A DNA stretch of 33,287 nucleotides. Source: Verrucomicrobiota bacterium (GTDB lineage: Bacteria; Verrucomicrobiota; Verrucomicrobiia; Palsa-1439). Below the pieces are notes generated by a model that did not search any database, was not told the DNA's origin, and saw only the letters and a program-made list of their open reading frames with translations. Location: contig PLTX01000014.1 of assembly GCA_003164675.1 (NCBI GenBank), positions 1 through 33,287 of the forward strand. The letters run 5' to 3'. Positions 15,001 to 18,820 of this stretch are shown here, one piece after another (within the stretch, counting starts at the first letter, position 1; every line of letters begins with the position of its first letter). The position numbers and the translations under genes are program-made.

Positions 15001-15265
15001 CCTGACCGCCGCGCTGTATCTCAACAATCTGGACATGGGCACGGACTCGCTGCTGATTATCAGCACCAACGTGGAGGTGTATTTCATCAACTCCAACAAC
15101 TGGAGCCTCGCCAACGTGCAACTGGAAGGTAATCCCAATTACGATCAGATCTTTGACGGGATTCATCAGTTCGTGGTTGTACCCGAACCGTCGATCGTGT
15201 TGCTCTGGCTGAGCAGCATCGCCACGATCTATGCCGCCAGCAAGCGCGGCGCCGGCAGGAAGTAG
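2..15265 (+). CDS. Giant PEP-CTERM surface protein with autotransporter-associated beta-strand repeats (5' end outside window)
   Basis: The frame is already open at base 2 and reads in the same repeat style as the rest, so the gene begins upstream; 5,087 residues lie in the window and the stop is TAG. The protein is Gly/Asn/Thr/Ser/Ala-rich, poor in charged residues, and I saw no cysteine on reading through. About 14 copies of the beta-strand repeat (pattern LTKxGxGxLTLSGxNxYSGxTTIxxGTL) lie mainly at 2425-5870, 8260-9110 and 9910-10000. Between them are weaker repeats around GGxxTNxGT and NGPVTNxG. Near 9220 there is an APGNS segment, and near 9560 a WTG...NW...GD segment, typical of module borders in this family. 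The C terminus is a PEP-CTERM signal. The family is predicted to form long beta-helical, secreted, surface-attached proteins. The role is probably structural (matrix, adhesion or sheath). No beta-barrel autotransporter domain is present at the C terminus, so it is not a classical type V autotransporter. Confidence 0.93.
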   Translation, partial: TGGNLTNATSGTITNFGAINTLLVNQGRVVLGGLVSNFQQTSGTNTVSGTGTVTGTATLTGGLFDLNGGTYSNGLMIVGGSAVLTNAIGGATFNGGLSNAATVSLTGDTFFKGAVTNTGAFYWQGAISNNYVQTAGTTFLNDNATITQNATITGGAFNLNGQTYSNRSMIVSGTGILTNAVAGATFNGGVSNAAMVAVTANTFFNGPVTNAGAMFFEGAISNALVNSGSFDLNSNATLTMAPVNTGTINIDGVTLTVNPAWANAGSFQINGGVLAGGNMTNTANNNVIGFGTISNAMINAGLITVTGGTLTFVAAPTTQAGSGISVTGSGALNVTPDWSSGGTLNIAAGGAITGGNLTNTSGSGTLSGSGFIDVFLVNQGRMNWGGTISNNFLQTAGSFTLSGGATITGTATLSGGTLDLVGNRLTGSQFLVTPGGVFSNSVTGATLSGGVTNAGTVWFSSDVYVNGPVTNTGTWYQKGVVSNDVINSGTFSLFKNSVNPLVTGGIINSGSLVFDNNNSPQVNGSITNTGSVAFNAVVNGNYVQTAGSLVINQSAGNPTVKGTASISGGTFDLNGKTYTNGLMVVSGGGVLTNSQTGATFNGGLSNAATVFLPNATTFNGPVTNMAAFSWQGTINNTYAQGAGTNQLLGAATITQGANVSGGLFDLNGKTYSNNLMVVSGTGVLTSSLANATFNGGLSNAATVFLPNATTFNGPVTNMAAFSWQGTINNTYAQGAGTNQLLGAGTITGNVSVNAGLIDLNGNTESFGALAGTGGTILNNGAANSTLTMGANNGGGTYSGTITNGIGALALVKTGTGTETLTGNNGYSGGTTVNNGTLVDNSSTALGSGGLAMTGGALQMLANLSLADLSGTAGTIGIFSNGLSETLTVGSDNSSTTFSGLISPGGNASTHLALIKNGSGVLTLGGLNSYNGGSTINGGVLSANTLPNAGSTSSSIGTGSLTLNGGTLRYTGVALGTANFSTALGANGGTLDAVSSIFYSGTLSGSGTLNILDSSGGGNAWLFTTGSPGFTGNINIGSGSPGSGFLQVRGVTSANQVGTGTVTVNGGGTFSYDQGSAATIANPIVLNGGALGAQSVAVTYSGPIAISNNSFIGGVQAAVGTTMTLSGAITGPGGFATAGNNATTTIVLGNANTFSGGVTINSGTVELNNTLAVQNSTVSNLVANGLIFGTPTAYTLGGLAGTGNIGLGSVALSVGNNNSNTTYSGVLSGTGSLTKIGAGVLTLSGANSYSGATTISGGTLKLGANNVIPDGASAGNITDNSTLDMGGFSDTINGLSGSGTVDNSGVGASTLTVGNNNATSAFGGTIQNTGGSLAVTKIGTGVLTLSGNNTFSGVLTVQAGTLSVATVNNSGAAGPLGQSANAVVLGGASTIGTLEYTGATASSTKPFAIGAAGDNSTLGGVIQIDNSGATLSLSGQVNQVNQGLLTKSGSGTLVLAGTQDNVGLGVIVKAGTLVLGKTSTSGVHAIGGAGFTLAGGTVQLGGTGGDQIYDNSVDITVNSGTFDFNGNSETIGGLTGTGGTILNNGGGASTMTVGFNNDSPTYSGTITDHSTGTGTMAVAKVGTGTEILSGSNSYSGGTTISAGTLKLGNANALGTGGLNMNGGTLNLNLYSISVANLSGNSGTILANSGAFGGTYTLTVGSDNTSTTYGGIIANNTDGFSETVALTKIGAGVLSLSGNNTYSGNTVIQSGGAINIQNANALGSTTAGTTVNSGGALQIQGGITTAAEPLTLNGTGVANDGALRNISGNNTYAGAITMGSATRINSDSGTLTLSSFSSGGNFALTIGGAGNTLISAALPATVNSLTKDGTGVLTLSGANAYSGATTISAGTLKLGASNVIPDGASAGNVTDNGTLDLAGFSDTINGLSGSGTVDNSGGGTPMLTVGNNNATSVFAGTIQNTSGTLALTKTGTGTLTLSGSLANTYSGVTTVNAGELDLNKTAGVNAIGGSLTIAGGEVKLLASEQLANGAVVTINSGSFNLNGATETVGSMIVGAAGLLTNGVAGGGLNGGITNNGTIFASQATYLNGPVTNTGSIFFLGAISNNLVNRGSFNLNDDSTLTAAPVNTGTMDAKGNTLTVTPDWANSGTILLGGGSLAGGNLTNNSGAVVMQTGAISNAVINSGNVIATNGELRLVGVASGTGAYKAAAGASPATLTFAGGGSISALFNTNATIQVASVLTNNSVFVNQGTIVVASGTYQSTANLTNAAGEFIINSGAGTINAAGVFNLGTILATNATVTISNLFAQGGTVAIGAGGTLYLPGAVGVTNFGTINLQGAVGNNAVLNLDGGMLTNKSGGTITGGGIIQSAAQVVNLLGGSILATSTVVELQFTNSNTFGNAGTIGAGTGATLTFGAAGVGSALITNFGTINLTGGTLNSGAITNLASGFLGGTGTITAPVVNQGGRVNLGGTIANSFLQTAGSFTVSGGATVTGAATINGGTLDLVGGQLTDGMLLIASGATLTNSVQNASLNGGITNAGTVNLFRDTYINGAVTNTGTWIQRGAISNSVVNSGVMALYTNSINVRVTGSIVNSGSLTFDTNGVVYVSGVVSNSGSFAFSDVISNNLVNTAGSITLIGNGTVTGNTMVNGGTFDLNGKSLTNSFMVVSGTGVLANGAAGAILNGGLSNAATVSFTQNVTLNGPVTNMATFAWQGTINNSYTQGAGTNLLNGNATITGNTTISDGLVDLNGKNATFGSLNGGGGTLLNNGNGASVMTVNGGGSYSGTIADHTVGTGTMGVTVGGSTLTLSGNNTYSGVTTINSGGTLKLGSATALGSVTGNTLVNSGGVLDLNGQAIGSEPVTLNGTGISSGGALINSSGTGASLGGAITLGSASSIGGSGDMTLGGAIGGGNNLTKVGADTVTLTAANGYTGATMINSGVLNIQNNTALGTVAGGVTVASGAALQLQGGITVGAEALSLNGTGISNDGALRNISGSNSYGGAITLAGASRINSDAGTLTLGGGIAGGGYALTIGGAGNVLVSSAIGGTSTTLTKDGAGILNLTGNNNHTGATVVNGGTLKVNNASGSGISGGGVTVNNGGTLGGTGTITVGVTVNSGGQLAPGNSVGTFNVGTLTLASGSVLDFEFNSTPANDLINVLNSGGLTINGGGFDLYQEGTTTAWSTAGTYNLISYSGTLGGSIGNLSVLNPAADKVYTFGSTGSMITLQIAGGQSWTGLGSDNFWSSGANWSTATPSAGDLLVFDGTTRINNTNNLAANTQFAGITYDVSAGAFTNSGNAVNLTGGIVNNSTNTQTIKLPLVFDGGNRTINAASGALVISGPISDTNGTWGLIKSGAGTLTLGGTTANTYSGLTTVNAGELDLNKTAGQNAVGGDLSVNNGATVRLLASEQIGNTANVTVNNGGQFNLNGFAETVGGMVNAGSLAVGGGALTVSQTLQNSGTVTLTAGGAVAGGVLSNLSSGSVSGSGFIKSFMVNQGAMNFGGTISNNLLQTAGSFVLNGNATITGNAMLNGGSIELAGDALTYNSLTIGSSAVLQNGGSGAAIMNGNVTNSGLVNFFVSNETTVNGNVVNSGEWDQTGVINGNLVNSGSFTWLTWLYSGSTPHLTGGLINSGSMDLNSTYAEQIDGSVTNTGTITLHGAIGGSYLQTAGRFYLDTAGTINGAATVTGGSFDLAGNTYTGSRMIVAGTGVLTNSIAGATFNSGLSNAANVGVTANTFFTGPVTNTGTFAFMGAVSNTLVNSGDVILNGSGTISGILANSGSVNVNNGTLSLVVAPTQTGTITINAGATLNAAQAWVNSGTIVMLGGVVTNAAITNANFISGYGTIDGGGVVNNGKIFANASSISGIGTQTVRLTSFTNNNAATIGTASSNAVLNILEAGNVLINQGTISLSGGTILFNGGVGTITNFNIIAGVGNVANFPIINGGTLASFVAQAPISGLSNLIATIGVTNNGLLGANNLINGAATLSLSVSGGGAAIVNQGTVALQGGFLTINGGAGVITNVNNGLIYGVGTQKLSVANLASGKIMASNGIFSLGLQSDANAGVLSNLNAGSTILLTNKFLVNTGTIVLNGGGLLLGGGVITNESSITGPGALSSSLYNDAAGVVLATNGLLNVATNAGESVQNLGLFTISSDGTLNVVSSWVNTNGTVNVLGGGLTGGAVTNVGLVSGFGTISSQLVNMGGGTLTASGAGSLTLVAAPTQNGWVNIASAGTLNVQQAWLNSGVVNVQGGSLVGSTVTNSGTIFGSGTITPLVRNNSGGTVTANGGTLTLTVAPSQLGSVVISNAATLNVLQAWQNGGLLSMSGGTAIGSTITNAANVSGFGTIAAQLVNNVGATVTANGGTLKLTVAPAQLGNLVISNAATLNALQAWQNSGSMRMRGGTVIGSSVTNAASIEGFGTINPQVVNNAGATLTADSGLLTLALALMQNGTVIVTNGGTLNVLTAWQNSGTVAMLGGNITGSTVTNAGTMTGFGGVQSAVNNDLIFVTNGTLQATASFTQNGRVNIAGNARLDVTPTWLNNGTILLNGGFTSGGTMTNASLLVGFGTISNAVVNDGSLVATNGALSLVNALTQSGTITVANAATFNSVLNWQNGGFLSMLGGSVVGGQLTNAGSVTGFGTFSPSVINNSGATITASGGGTLTLTAIPLQNGIVNILGTLNVASAWSNGSAGTVTINGGMLTGGTFTVDGTVGGNGTIAANMIVGSGKTVTVSGGTLNLTALTTMNGGAINSGTLVNYGTISGDGTIGSTLSNPGYVRATNGLLYIQALSGNQATGTLEASAGGTLQANGVTPWLNNGQVILSGGTIIGGDISNSTSRIISGYGTITPNVYNGGTVLANNASQALTLDSSLVNLSGGLVTANAGNLDVGGAFVNQGTLAMANSMGTFAGTVVNSGAWITNPTTNVFQNTYTVTSSGFIQSSPGDLYIFSNNATTAASFVNLSTNKTQYNTLNSTFLFANTLGLTQEFATAGHDFGPATATATNQIELSNTNPFSLPQYSNNFALGTLEISSYTTVRVDSAFLDGGSDTDLTAALYLNNLDMGTDSLLIISTNVEVYFINSNNWSLANVQLEGNPNYDQIFDGIHQFVVVPEPSIVLLWLSSIATIYAASKRGAGRK
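1811..2240 (+). repeat. 93-codon tandem duplication inside the giant gene
   Basis: About 150 bases from 1811 recur from 2090, an offset of exactly 279 bases (93 codons). I count roughly ten substitutions, nearly all synonymous, so a stretch of about 46 residues (from LSNAATVFLPN to TNQLLGA) is identical in the two copies. A more diverged third relative lies near 7925-8060. Confidence 0.88.
2425..5870 (+). repeat. Cluster of about ten autotransporter-associated beta-strand repeats
   Basis: Within the giant gene, units of the form 'LTK-G-G-LTLSG-N-YSG-TTI--GTLKLG' start near 2425, 2730, 3425, 3690, 3998, 4327, 4725, 5047, 5464 and 5770, spaced roughly 230-420 bases. Two of them and their flanks (about 3690-4010 and 5465-5785) are close copies set 1,773 bases (591 codons) apart, including a shared IPDGASAGN segment. 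Each unit probably contributes turns of a beta-helix. Confidence 0.85.
12280..13940 (+). repeat. Tandem array of 72-76-residue repeats
   Basis: Seven or more successive units share the pattern 'TLTVAPxQxGxVxIxxxATLNVxxAWxNxG...GGxxxGSxVTNAGxxxGFGTI'. Equivalent codons fall at 12515, 12740, 12965 and 13190 (exact 225-base steps), then continue with steps of 216, 219 and 228 bases. The array is distinct from the beta-strand repeats upstream and fills the C-terminal part of the protein before a non-repetitive segment and the sorting signal. Confidence 0.85.
15179..15265 (+). other. PEP-CTERM sorting signal
   Basis: The last 28 residues begin with the VPEP motif, continue with a hydrophobic segment (about 18 residues of I/V/L/W/S/A) and end in a basic cluster (SKRGAGRK). 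This is the three-part architecture of PEP-CTERM exosortase substrates. It predicts export by Sec, transient anchoring in the membrane and cleavage by an exosortase, which is not encoded in this window. Confidence 0.93.
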
Positions 15266-15316
15266 AAGCTCATTTTCCTGTCGTGACAAGACTCGCTCGG
15301 CGGGTAAACTGCGGCC

Positions 15317-16015
15317 ATGGTTGATGGCCAGACGCCAAAGTGGATCGACCGGCTGGAACGCCTGATGCCGGGACTGGGAATCCCGAACCTTGCCTTGTAC
15401 CTCGTTGGAGCGCAGGGGCTCGGGTTTTTCCTTGTGCTGGCCAATCCGCAAGCGCTGGGCCTACTGATTCTTGACCCGTATCTGGTGCTTCACGGTGAAC
15501 TCTGGCGGCTCATCACCTTCCTAGCGGTGCCGCTGACACTCAGTCCATTATGGATGGTGTTCGCGCTCTGGTTCCTGTACTTCATCATCAACGGCATTGA
15601 GCAGGAGTGGGGAGAATTTCGGACGACCTTGTACGTGCTGGTTGCGGTGGCGCTTACCATCGCATTTTCCTTTGTGTTTGGCTGCCGCATCTGGAGCATA
15701 ATCGAATTACAATCGACGCTCTTTCTCGCTGCGGCCACGATTGCGCCCGAGTACCAGATCCTTCTGTTCTTCATACTCCCCGTCAAAATGAAATGGCTGG
15801 CGTGGTTGTCGGTGGCGTACATCATCTGGTCGCTGATTGTCAGTTCATGGCTCGGGCGGCTGTACCTGCTGGTGATGTACGCCAATTATCTGTTGTTTTT
15901 TGGGCCCTATTTCGCGGACCGGCTCAAAGCGTTTCGCCGCCGCAAAAAGTTCCAGCATGACGTGGCGGCAGGAAGGGGTTCGGAGGAAGAAACGCACGAA
16001 TGGCCACCCCGATGA
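15317..16015 (+). CDS. Rhomboid-like integral membrane protein lacking the protease catalytic motifs
   Basis: A 232-residue protein with about five to six hydrophobic segments (about residues 24-53, 65-95, 102-120, 128-152, 158-178, 180-200) and a basic, hydrophilic tail (RRRKKF, about residue 205 on). The segment GELWRLITF (60-68), followed by a membrane span and an E-x-EWG motif, is the start of a rhomboid fold. [14 protein letters not shown] resembles the corresponding span of rhomboid-like bacterial proteins. No GxSG serine motif and no catalytic histidine in the last spans can be seen, so proteolytic activity is unlikely. The start is ATG at 15317, 51 bases after the giant gene. The 3' end overlaps the next gene by 16 bases, so the two are probably co-transcribed. 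The function is unknown; a chaperone or membrane-scaffold role is only a guess. Confidence 0.85.
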   Translation: MVDGQTPKWIDRLERLMPGLGIPNLALYLVGAQGLGFFLVLANPQALGLLILDPYLVLHGELWRLITFLAVPLTLSPLWMVFALWFLYFIINGIEQEWGEFRTTLYVLVAVALTIAFSFVFGCRIWSIIELQSTLFLAAATIAPEYQILLFFILPVKMKWLAWLSVAYIIWSLIVSSWLGRLYLLVMYANYLLFFGPYFADRLKAFRRRKKFQHDVAAGRGSEEETHEWPPR

Positions 16016-17199
16016 AATACCGCCGTTTCGGGCGCACGAACCTGCGGATCCCGGTCGTCTCTTGCGGTAGCATGCGCTACCAGCATTCCTGGAAGGATGA
16101 GGACGCCGGGGGCATCACTCCCGAGAGCCAGGCCAACCTCGAAGCCACCATCGAGCGGGCGCTGGAATTGGGCATCACCCATATCGAAACGGCCCGCGGG
16201 TACGGCACCTCGGAGGTGCAGTTGGGACGGATTCTCCCACGATTGCCGCGTGAGAGCATGATCGTGCAAACCAAGGTCAGCCCGCGCGCGGACACGAAGG
16301 AGTTTCTGGCCACGTTCGACCGGTCGATGAAGAACCTGCGACTGGATTACGTCGATTTCTTTGGCATCCACGGCATCAATAACGACGAGTTGCTCGAGTT
16401 CACATTGCGTCGCGGCGGTTGCCTTGAGGCTGCGCGGCAACTCCAGAAGGACGGGCGCATCCGGTTCATCGGATTCTCCACGCACGCGGTGCCGCGGGTG
16501 ATCACGAGGGCCGTTGAATCGGACGAATTCGACTACGTGAAACTGCATTGGTACTTTGTGAACCCGCTGAATTGGTCGTCGGTGCTGGCCGCCACGAAGC
16601 GCGACATGGGCGTGTTCATCATCAGCCCGAACGACAAGGGCGGGAAGTTACAGGACCGGCCGACGAAGATGGCGGAGTTATGCGCGCCGCTGACGCCGAT
16701 GCAGTTCAATGATTTGTATTGTCTGGCCCGGCCCGAGGTGCACACGCTGAGTTGCGGCGCGTCGCGCCCAACGGACTTTGATGAGCACATCGAAGCGCTG
16801 AAGTTCTACGATCGCGCGGCCGAGACCATCGTGCCGATCGAACGCCGGCTGCGCGCGGAAATGGAGCGCGAACTCGGGGCGGATTGGTGCGCGCATTGGA
16901 CCGAGGGCTTGCCGGAGTTTACCGAAGCGCCGAACCAGGTGAACATCATCGAGATCGCGCGGTTGTGGATGTACGCGAAGTCGCTCGGCCTCATCGAGTG
17001 GGGCAAGATGCGTTACAACCTGCTCAGCGGCAATGGCGGCCACTGGTTTCCCGGCGAAATGGCCAACAAGATCGGTGACGAACAGAAACTTCTGGAGGCC
17101 GTTGCAGGAAGTCCGTTCGCGGCGCGCATTCCGCAGATTCTGCGTGAAGCGCATGAGATGCTGTATGCCGAACCCAGGAAGCGGCTGAGCCAGAGCTGA
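16000..17199 (+). CDS. Aldo/keto reductase family oxidoreductase
   Basis: A 399-residue protein with a TIM-barrel AKR N-terminal part. It contains the AKR signature region [12 protein letters not shown] (61-72), the catalytic tetrad positions Tyr68, Lys92 (QTKVSP) and His124 (FFGIHGIN), and IRFIGFSTH further on. The tetrad Asp (normally D-T-A) is Glu63 here. The C-terminal 130 residues resemble the COG1453-type reductases that carry a ferredoxin-like domain, but the cysteine clusters of that domain are not present; only isolated cysteines (for example DWCAHW) remain. It is probably an NAD(P)H-dependent carbonyl or sugar-derivative reductase, cytosolic, with unknown substrate. ATG 16000 is preferred because GGAGG at 15982-15986 sits 13 bases upstream; a second ATG at 16012 is too far from it. 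It overlaps the upstream membrane-protein gene, suggesting coupling. Confidence 0.9.
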   Translation: MATPMKYRRFGRTNLRIPVVSCGSMRYQHSWKDEDAGGITPESQANLEATIERALELGITHIETARGYGTSEVQLGRILPRLPRESMIVQTKVSPRADTKEFLATFDRSMKNLRLDYVDFFGIHGINNDELLEFTLRRGGCLEAARQLQKDGRIRFIGFSTHAVPRVITRAVESDEFDYVKLHWYFVNPLNWSSVLAATKRDMGVFIISPNDKGGKLQDRPTKMAELCAPLTPMQFNDLYCLARPEVHTLSCGASRPTDFDEHIEALKFYDRAAETIVPIERRLRAEMERELGADWCAHWTEGLPEFTEAPNQVNIIEIARLWMYAKSLGLIEWGKMRYNLLSGNGGHWFPGEMANKIGDEQKLLEAVAGSPFAARIPQILREAHEMLYAEPRKRLSQS

Positions 17200-17265
17200 G
17201 ATCGCGCGGTTACGAAGCCAGCGGAATGTTGTTTTCGCGGGCGAGCTTGCGGGGCGCGGCCACGG

Positions 17266-18039
17266 CTAGGCAGAGCACAGGTGGTTCTTCGTGAAGTCAA
17301 AGCTCTGTTTGAGCGAATCGAACGGGTCGCCCGGGCAGGTATCCTGCTCGATGCAGAACCACTGACAGCCGGCAGCTTCGGCCGCGGAAATGATGCGCTT
17401 CCAATTCAGGTTGCCATTGCCAATTTCGGCGAAGGTCGCCTTGTTCTCGGTCGTCACGGTGTAATCCTTCATGTGAAGGATGGGCAACCGGTTCTTGAGA
17501 CGGTGGCACCACTCGACCGGGTCGCCACCGCCGTGCTGGATCCAGTACGTGTCGGGCTCGCCTTGCAAGTAGCGCGGATCAGTTTCCTCGAAGATGATTT
17601 CGAGAATGGGTTTTCCTGCCAGACGACGGAATTCGATATGATGATTGTGGTAGCAGAGCACCTGACCAGCTTCGTGCAACACTTTACCGGCAGCATTGAG
17701 TCGTTTGGCGAACGACTTCACGTCGGGCAGCGTATCGAACTTGATCCCGGCCGGCCAGGCGTACGCCGTGAGCGGACAACCGAGCTTCTGGAGGTGTTCG
17801 ACAACGCGCTGCGGCTCGCTGAGGATCATGTCGCTGTCCTCATGCGTGGCGCAACACGTCAGGCCTTCGCCCTTCAGGATCGCGACCAGTTCGCTTTCGG
17901 AGATCGGTCCGAGTCCGCTGAGCTGGACGGCCTGATACCCGATGGCGCGGATCTTCTTCAGTGATTGCGCGATTTCGGGCGGCGTTTTGAGGAAATCGCG
18001 GACGGTATACAATTGTGCGGCAATTTGTTTGGTTTTCAT
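17266..18039 (-). CDS. Sugar phosphate isomerase/epimerase (xylose isomerase-like TIM barrel)
   Basis: A 257-residue protein beginning MKTKQIAAQLYTVRD, the usual start of this family. Metal-site features are visible: HNHHIEF (131-137), HMKDYT (189-194) and a late Glu231 in CIEQDTC. The length is normal. The family isomerises or epimerises sugars and sugar phosphates, or acts on inositol-type substrates, using a divalent metal; the substrate here cannot be told. The open frame extends upstream to 18330, but that extension has no family similarity. ATG at 18039 is supported because it forms an ATGA overlap with the stop of the remnant oxidoreductase gene upstream. Family members are often paired with Gfo/Idh/MocA oxidoreductases, as this one seems once to have been. 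It converges on the aldo/keto reductase, with 66 bases between stops. Confidence 0.9.
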   Translation of the reverse strand: MKTKQIAAQLYTVRDFLKTPPEIAQSLKKIRAIGYQAVQLSGLGPISESELVAILKGEGLTCCATHEDSDMILSEPQRVVEHLQKLGCPLTAYAWPAGIKFDTLPDVKSFAKRLNAAGKVLHEAGQVLCYHNHHIEFRRLAGKPILEIIFEETDPRYLQGEPDTYWIQHGGGDPVEWCHRLKNRLPILHMKDYTVTTENKATFAEIGNGNLNWKRIISAAEAAGCQWFCIEQDTCPGDPFDSLKQSFDFTKNHLCSA

Positions 18040-18191
18040 TTGTTGAAAGAGCCGGCCAGATTGTCGGCCACCATGCCGTGTTTGCCGTGTTGAACGAGAT
18101 CGCAGCGGTTGACTGCGCCGGACGATATTTTGTCGGCGTGTCCCGAGCCCATGGTGCCAAGGCCGATGATTCCCAGTCGAACGGATTTCAT
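18036..18191 (-). pseudogene. Truncated/internally deleted Gfo/Idh/MocA oxidoreductase remnant
   Basis: Reading the minus strand from ATG at 18191 gives 51 residues. The first about 30 (MKSVRLGIIGLGTMGSGHAD...) are a textbook N terminus of an NAD(P)-binding Gfo/Idh/MocA protein, with the Rossmann GxGxMG motif. Full-length members have about 330-450 residues, but here the frame runs through an unrelated-looking stretch ending DNLAGSFNK and stops. The stop TGA overlaps the ATG of the isomerase gene as ATGA, so the original operon junction appears intact and the missing part was probably lost by an in-frame internal deletion. It could be expressed as a short leader-like peptide that couples translation of the isomerase. 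Homology of the last 20 residues to the normal C terminus is not established. Confidence 0.6.
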
Positions 18192-18388
18192 TGTGCTCGC
18201 AGTTACGCGCCTCTTTCATCCTATGCCACCGGCGACGCGTCAAGCGTGTTTTCCCCGTTTCCGCTTGCCCGCCTTGGCGTGAGAGGAGGGAGTGGCGCCG
18301 TGTTGAGGCGAGCTTGGTGTTGCGACACACTTGATTTGGTCGACTCCTCTAATCGCTGATACCTAGTGCTACGAGGGGTCAGCCGACA

Positions 18389-18419
18389 ACACGATACATT
18401 GTAGTACAATGTATCGCGT
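18389..18419. promoter_or_regulatory. 31-bp near-perfect palindrome, operator-like
   Basis: Two perfect 12-base arms, cgatacattgta (18392-18403) and tacaatgtatcg (18405-18416), flank a single central G; after one mismatch two more base pairs extend it to 18389-18419. Each arm contains its own TACA-n-TGTA box (18395-18403 and 18405-18413). A one-base centre is unfavourable for an RNA hairpin and no T-run follows, so a dimeric DNA-binding protein is more likely. TACA/TGTA half-sites are characteristic of BlaI/MecI-type repressors (inference). TACAAT at 18405-18410 could be a -10 box with CCGACA at 18383-18388 as a weak -35 (16-base spacer), which would place the palindrome over a promoter reading right. 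The nearest gene in that direction starts at 18821. Confidence 0.55.
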
Positions 18420-18479
18420 GGGCGCGGGCAAGCGTTCAACGTGGAACGCTCAATGAGGCGGGCCAGCGCCGTGGCCACC

Positions 18480-18580
18480 CTCCGACCCTTCGCTAAAGCT
18501 ACGGCTGGCAGGCAAGCTCAGGGCAGGCCCTTCGACGGTTCGGCAAGCTCACCGCAAGTAGGCTCAGGGCAGGCAGGGGG
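18480..18580. repeat. Dispersed-repeat debris with 'gctcagggcaggc' units
   Basis: The motif gctcagggcaggc occurs at 18516-18528 and again at 18562-18574, each preceded by aagct- or aggct-type sequence and separated by cccttcgacggttcggcaag. Related 'cccttcgac...gctcagggc' units are widespread as short intergenic repeats in bacterial genomes; that comparison is from memory. No gene is visible here, although several short open frames cross it. Confidence 0.5.
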
Positions 18581-18602
18581 AAGGCCCCAGATATGTAAAA
18601 TT

Positions 18603-18727
18603 GCAAAACGAAGCCAATTTCTTGAGGTGCTTGCGCGTGTGGATGTGATTGAGTAAGAAAAGCTTGGGGGCGTGAGTGAGCCATTTTGTCACTTGGCTTC
18701 GTTTTGCCGGAATTGGCTTCGTTTGGC
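18603..18727. repeat. Inverted and direct copies of a 14-15-base repeat
   Basis: The 15-mer gcaaaacgaagccaa (18603-18617) has a perfect reverse complement at 18693-18707, and a second shorter copy of the latter follows at 18711-18724 (aattggcttcgttt). This gives one inverted and one direct repeat within 125 bases. Such 'aaacgaagccaat' units translate as K-T-K-P-I-like peptides and resemble dispersed intergenic repeats that give rise to spurious 'CKTNPI' hypothetical proteins in PVC genomes (from memory). The 75-base loop is long for a terminator. Confidence 0.55.
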
Positions 18728-18820
18728 GGTATTTTTGTCCTGATCGTGCTGCCGTTCGGGGCACCGTGATGACTGATAGCCCGCTTTACGGAGCTCCGTT
18801 TCGCAGCTACTCTCCTGCTC

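Noticed and set aside
18040..18330. N-terminal extension of the sugar isomerase frame up to 18330
   Set aside because: The extension is Arg/His/Gln-rich without family similarity and overlaps the oxidoreductase remnant, which reads in another frame and ends at the isomerase ATG.
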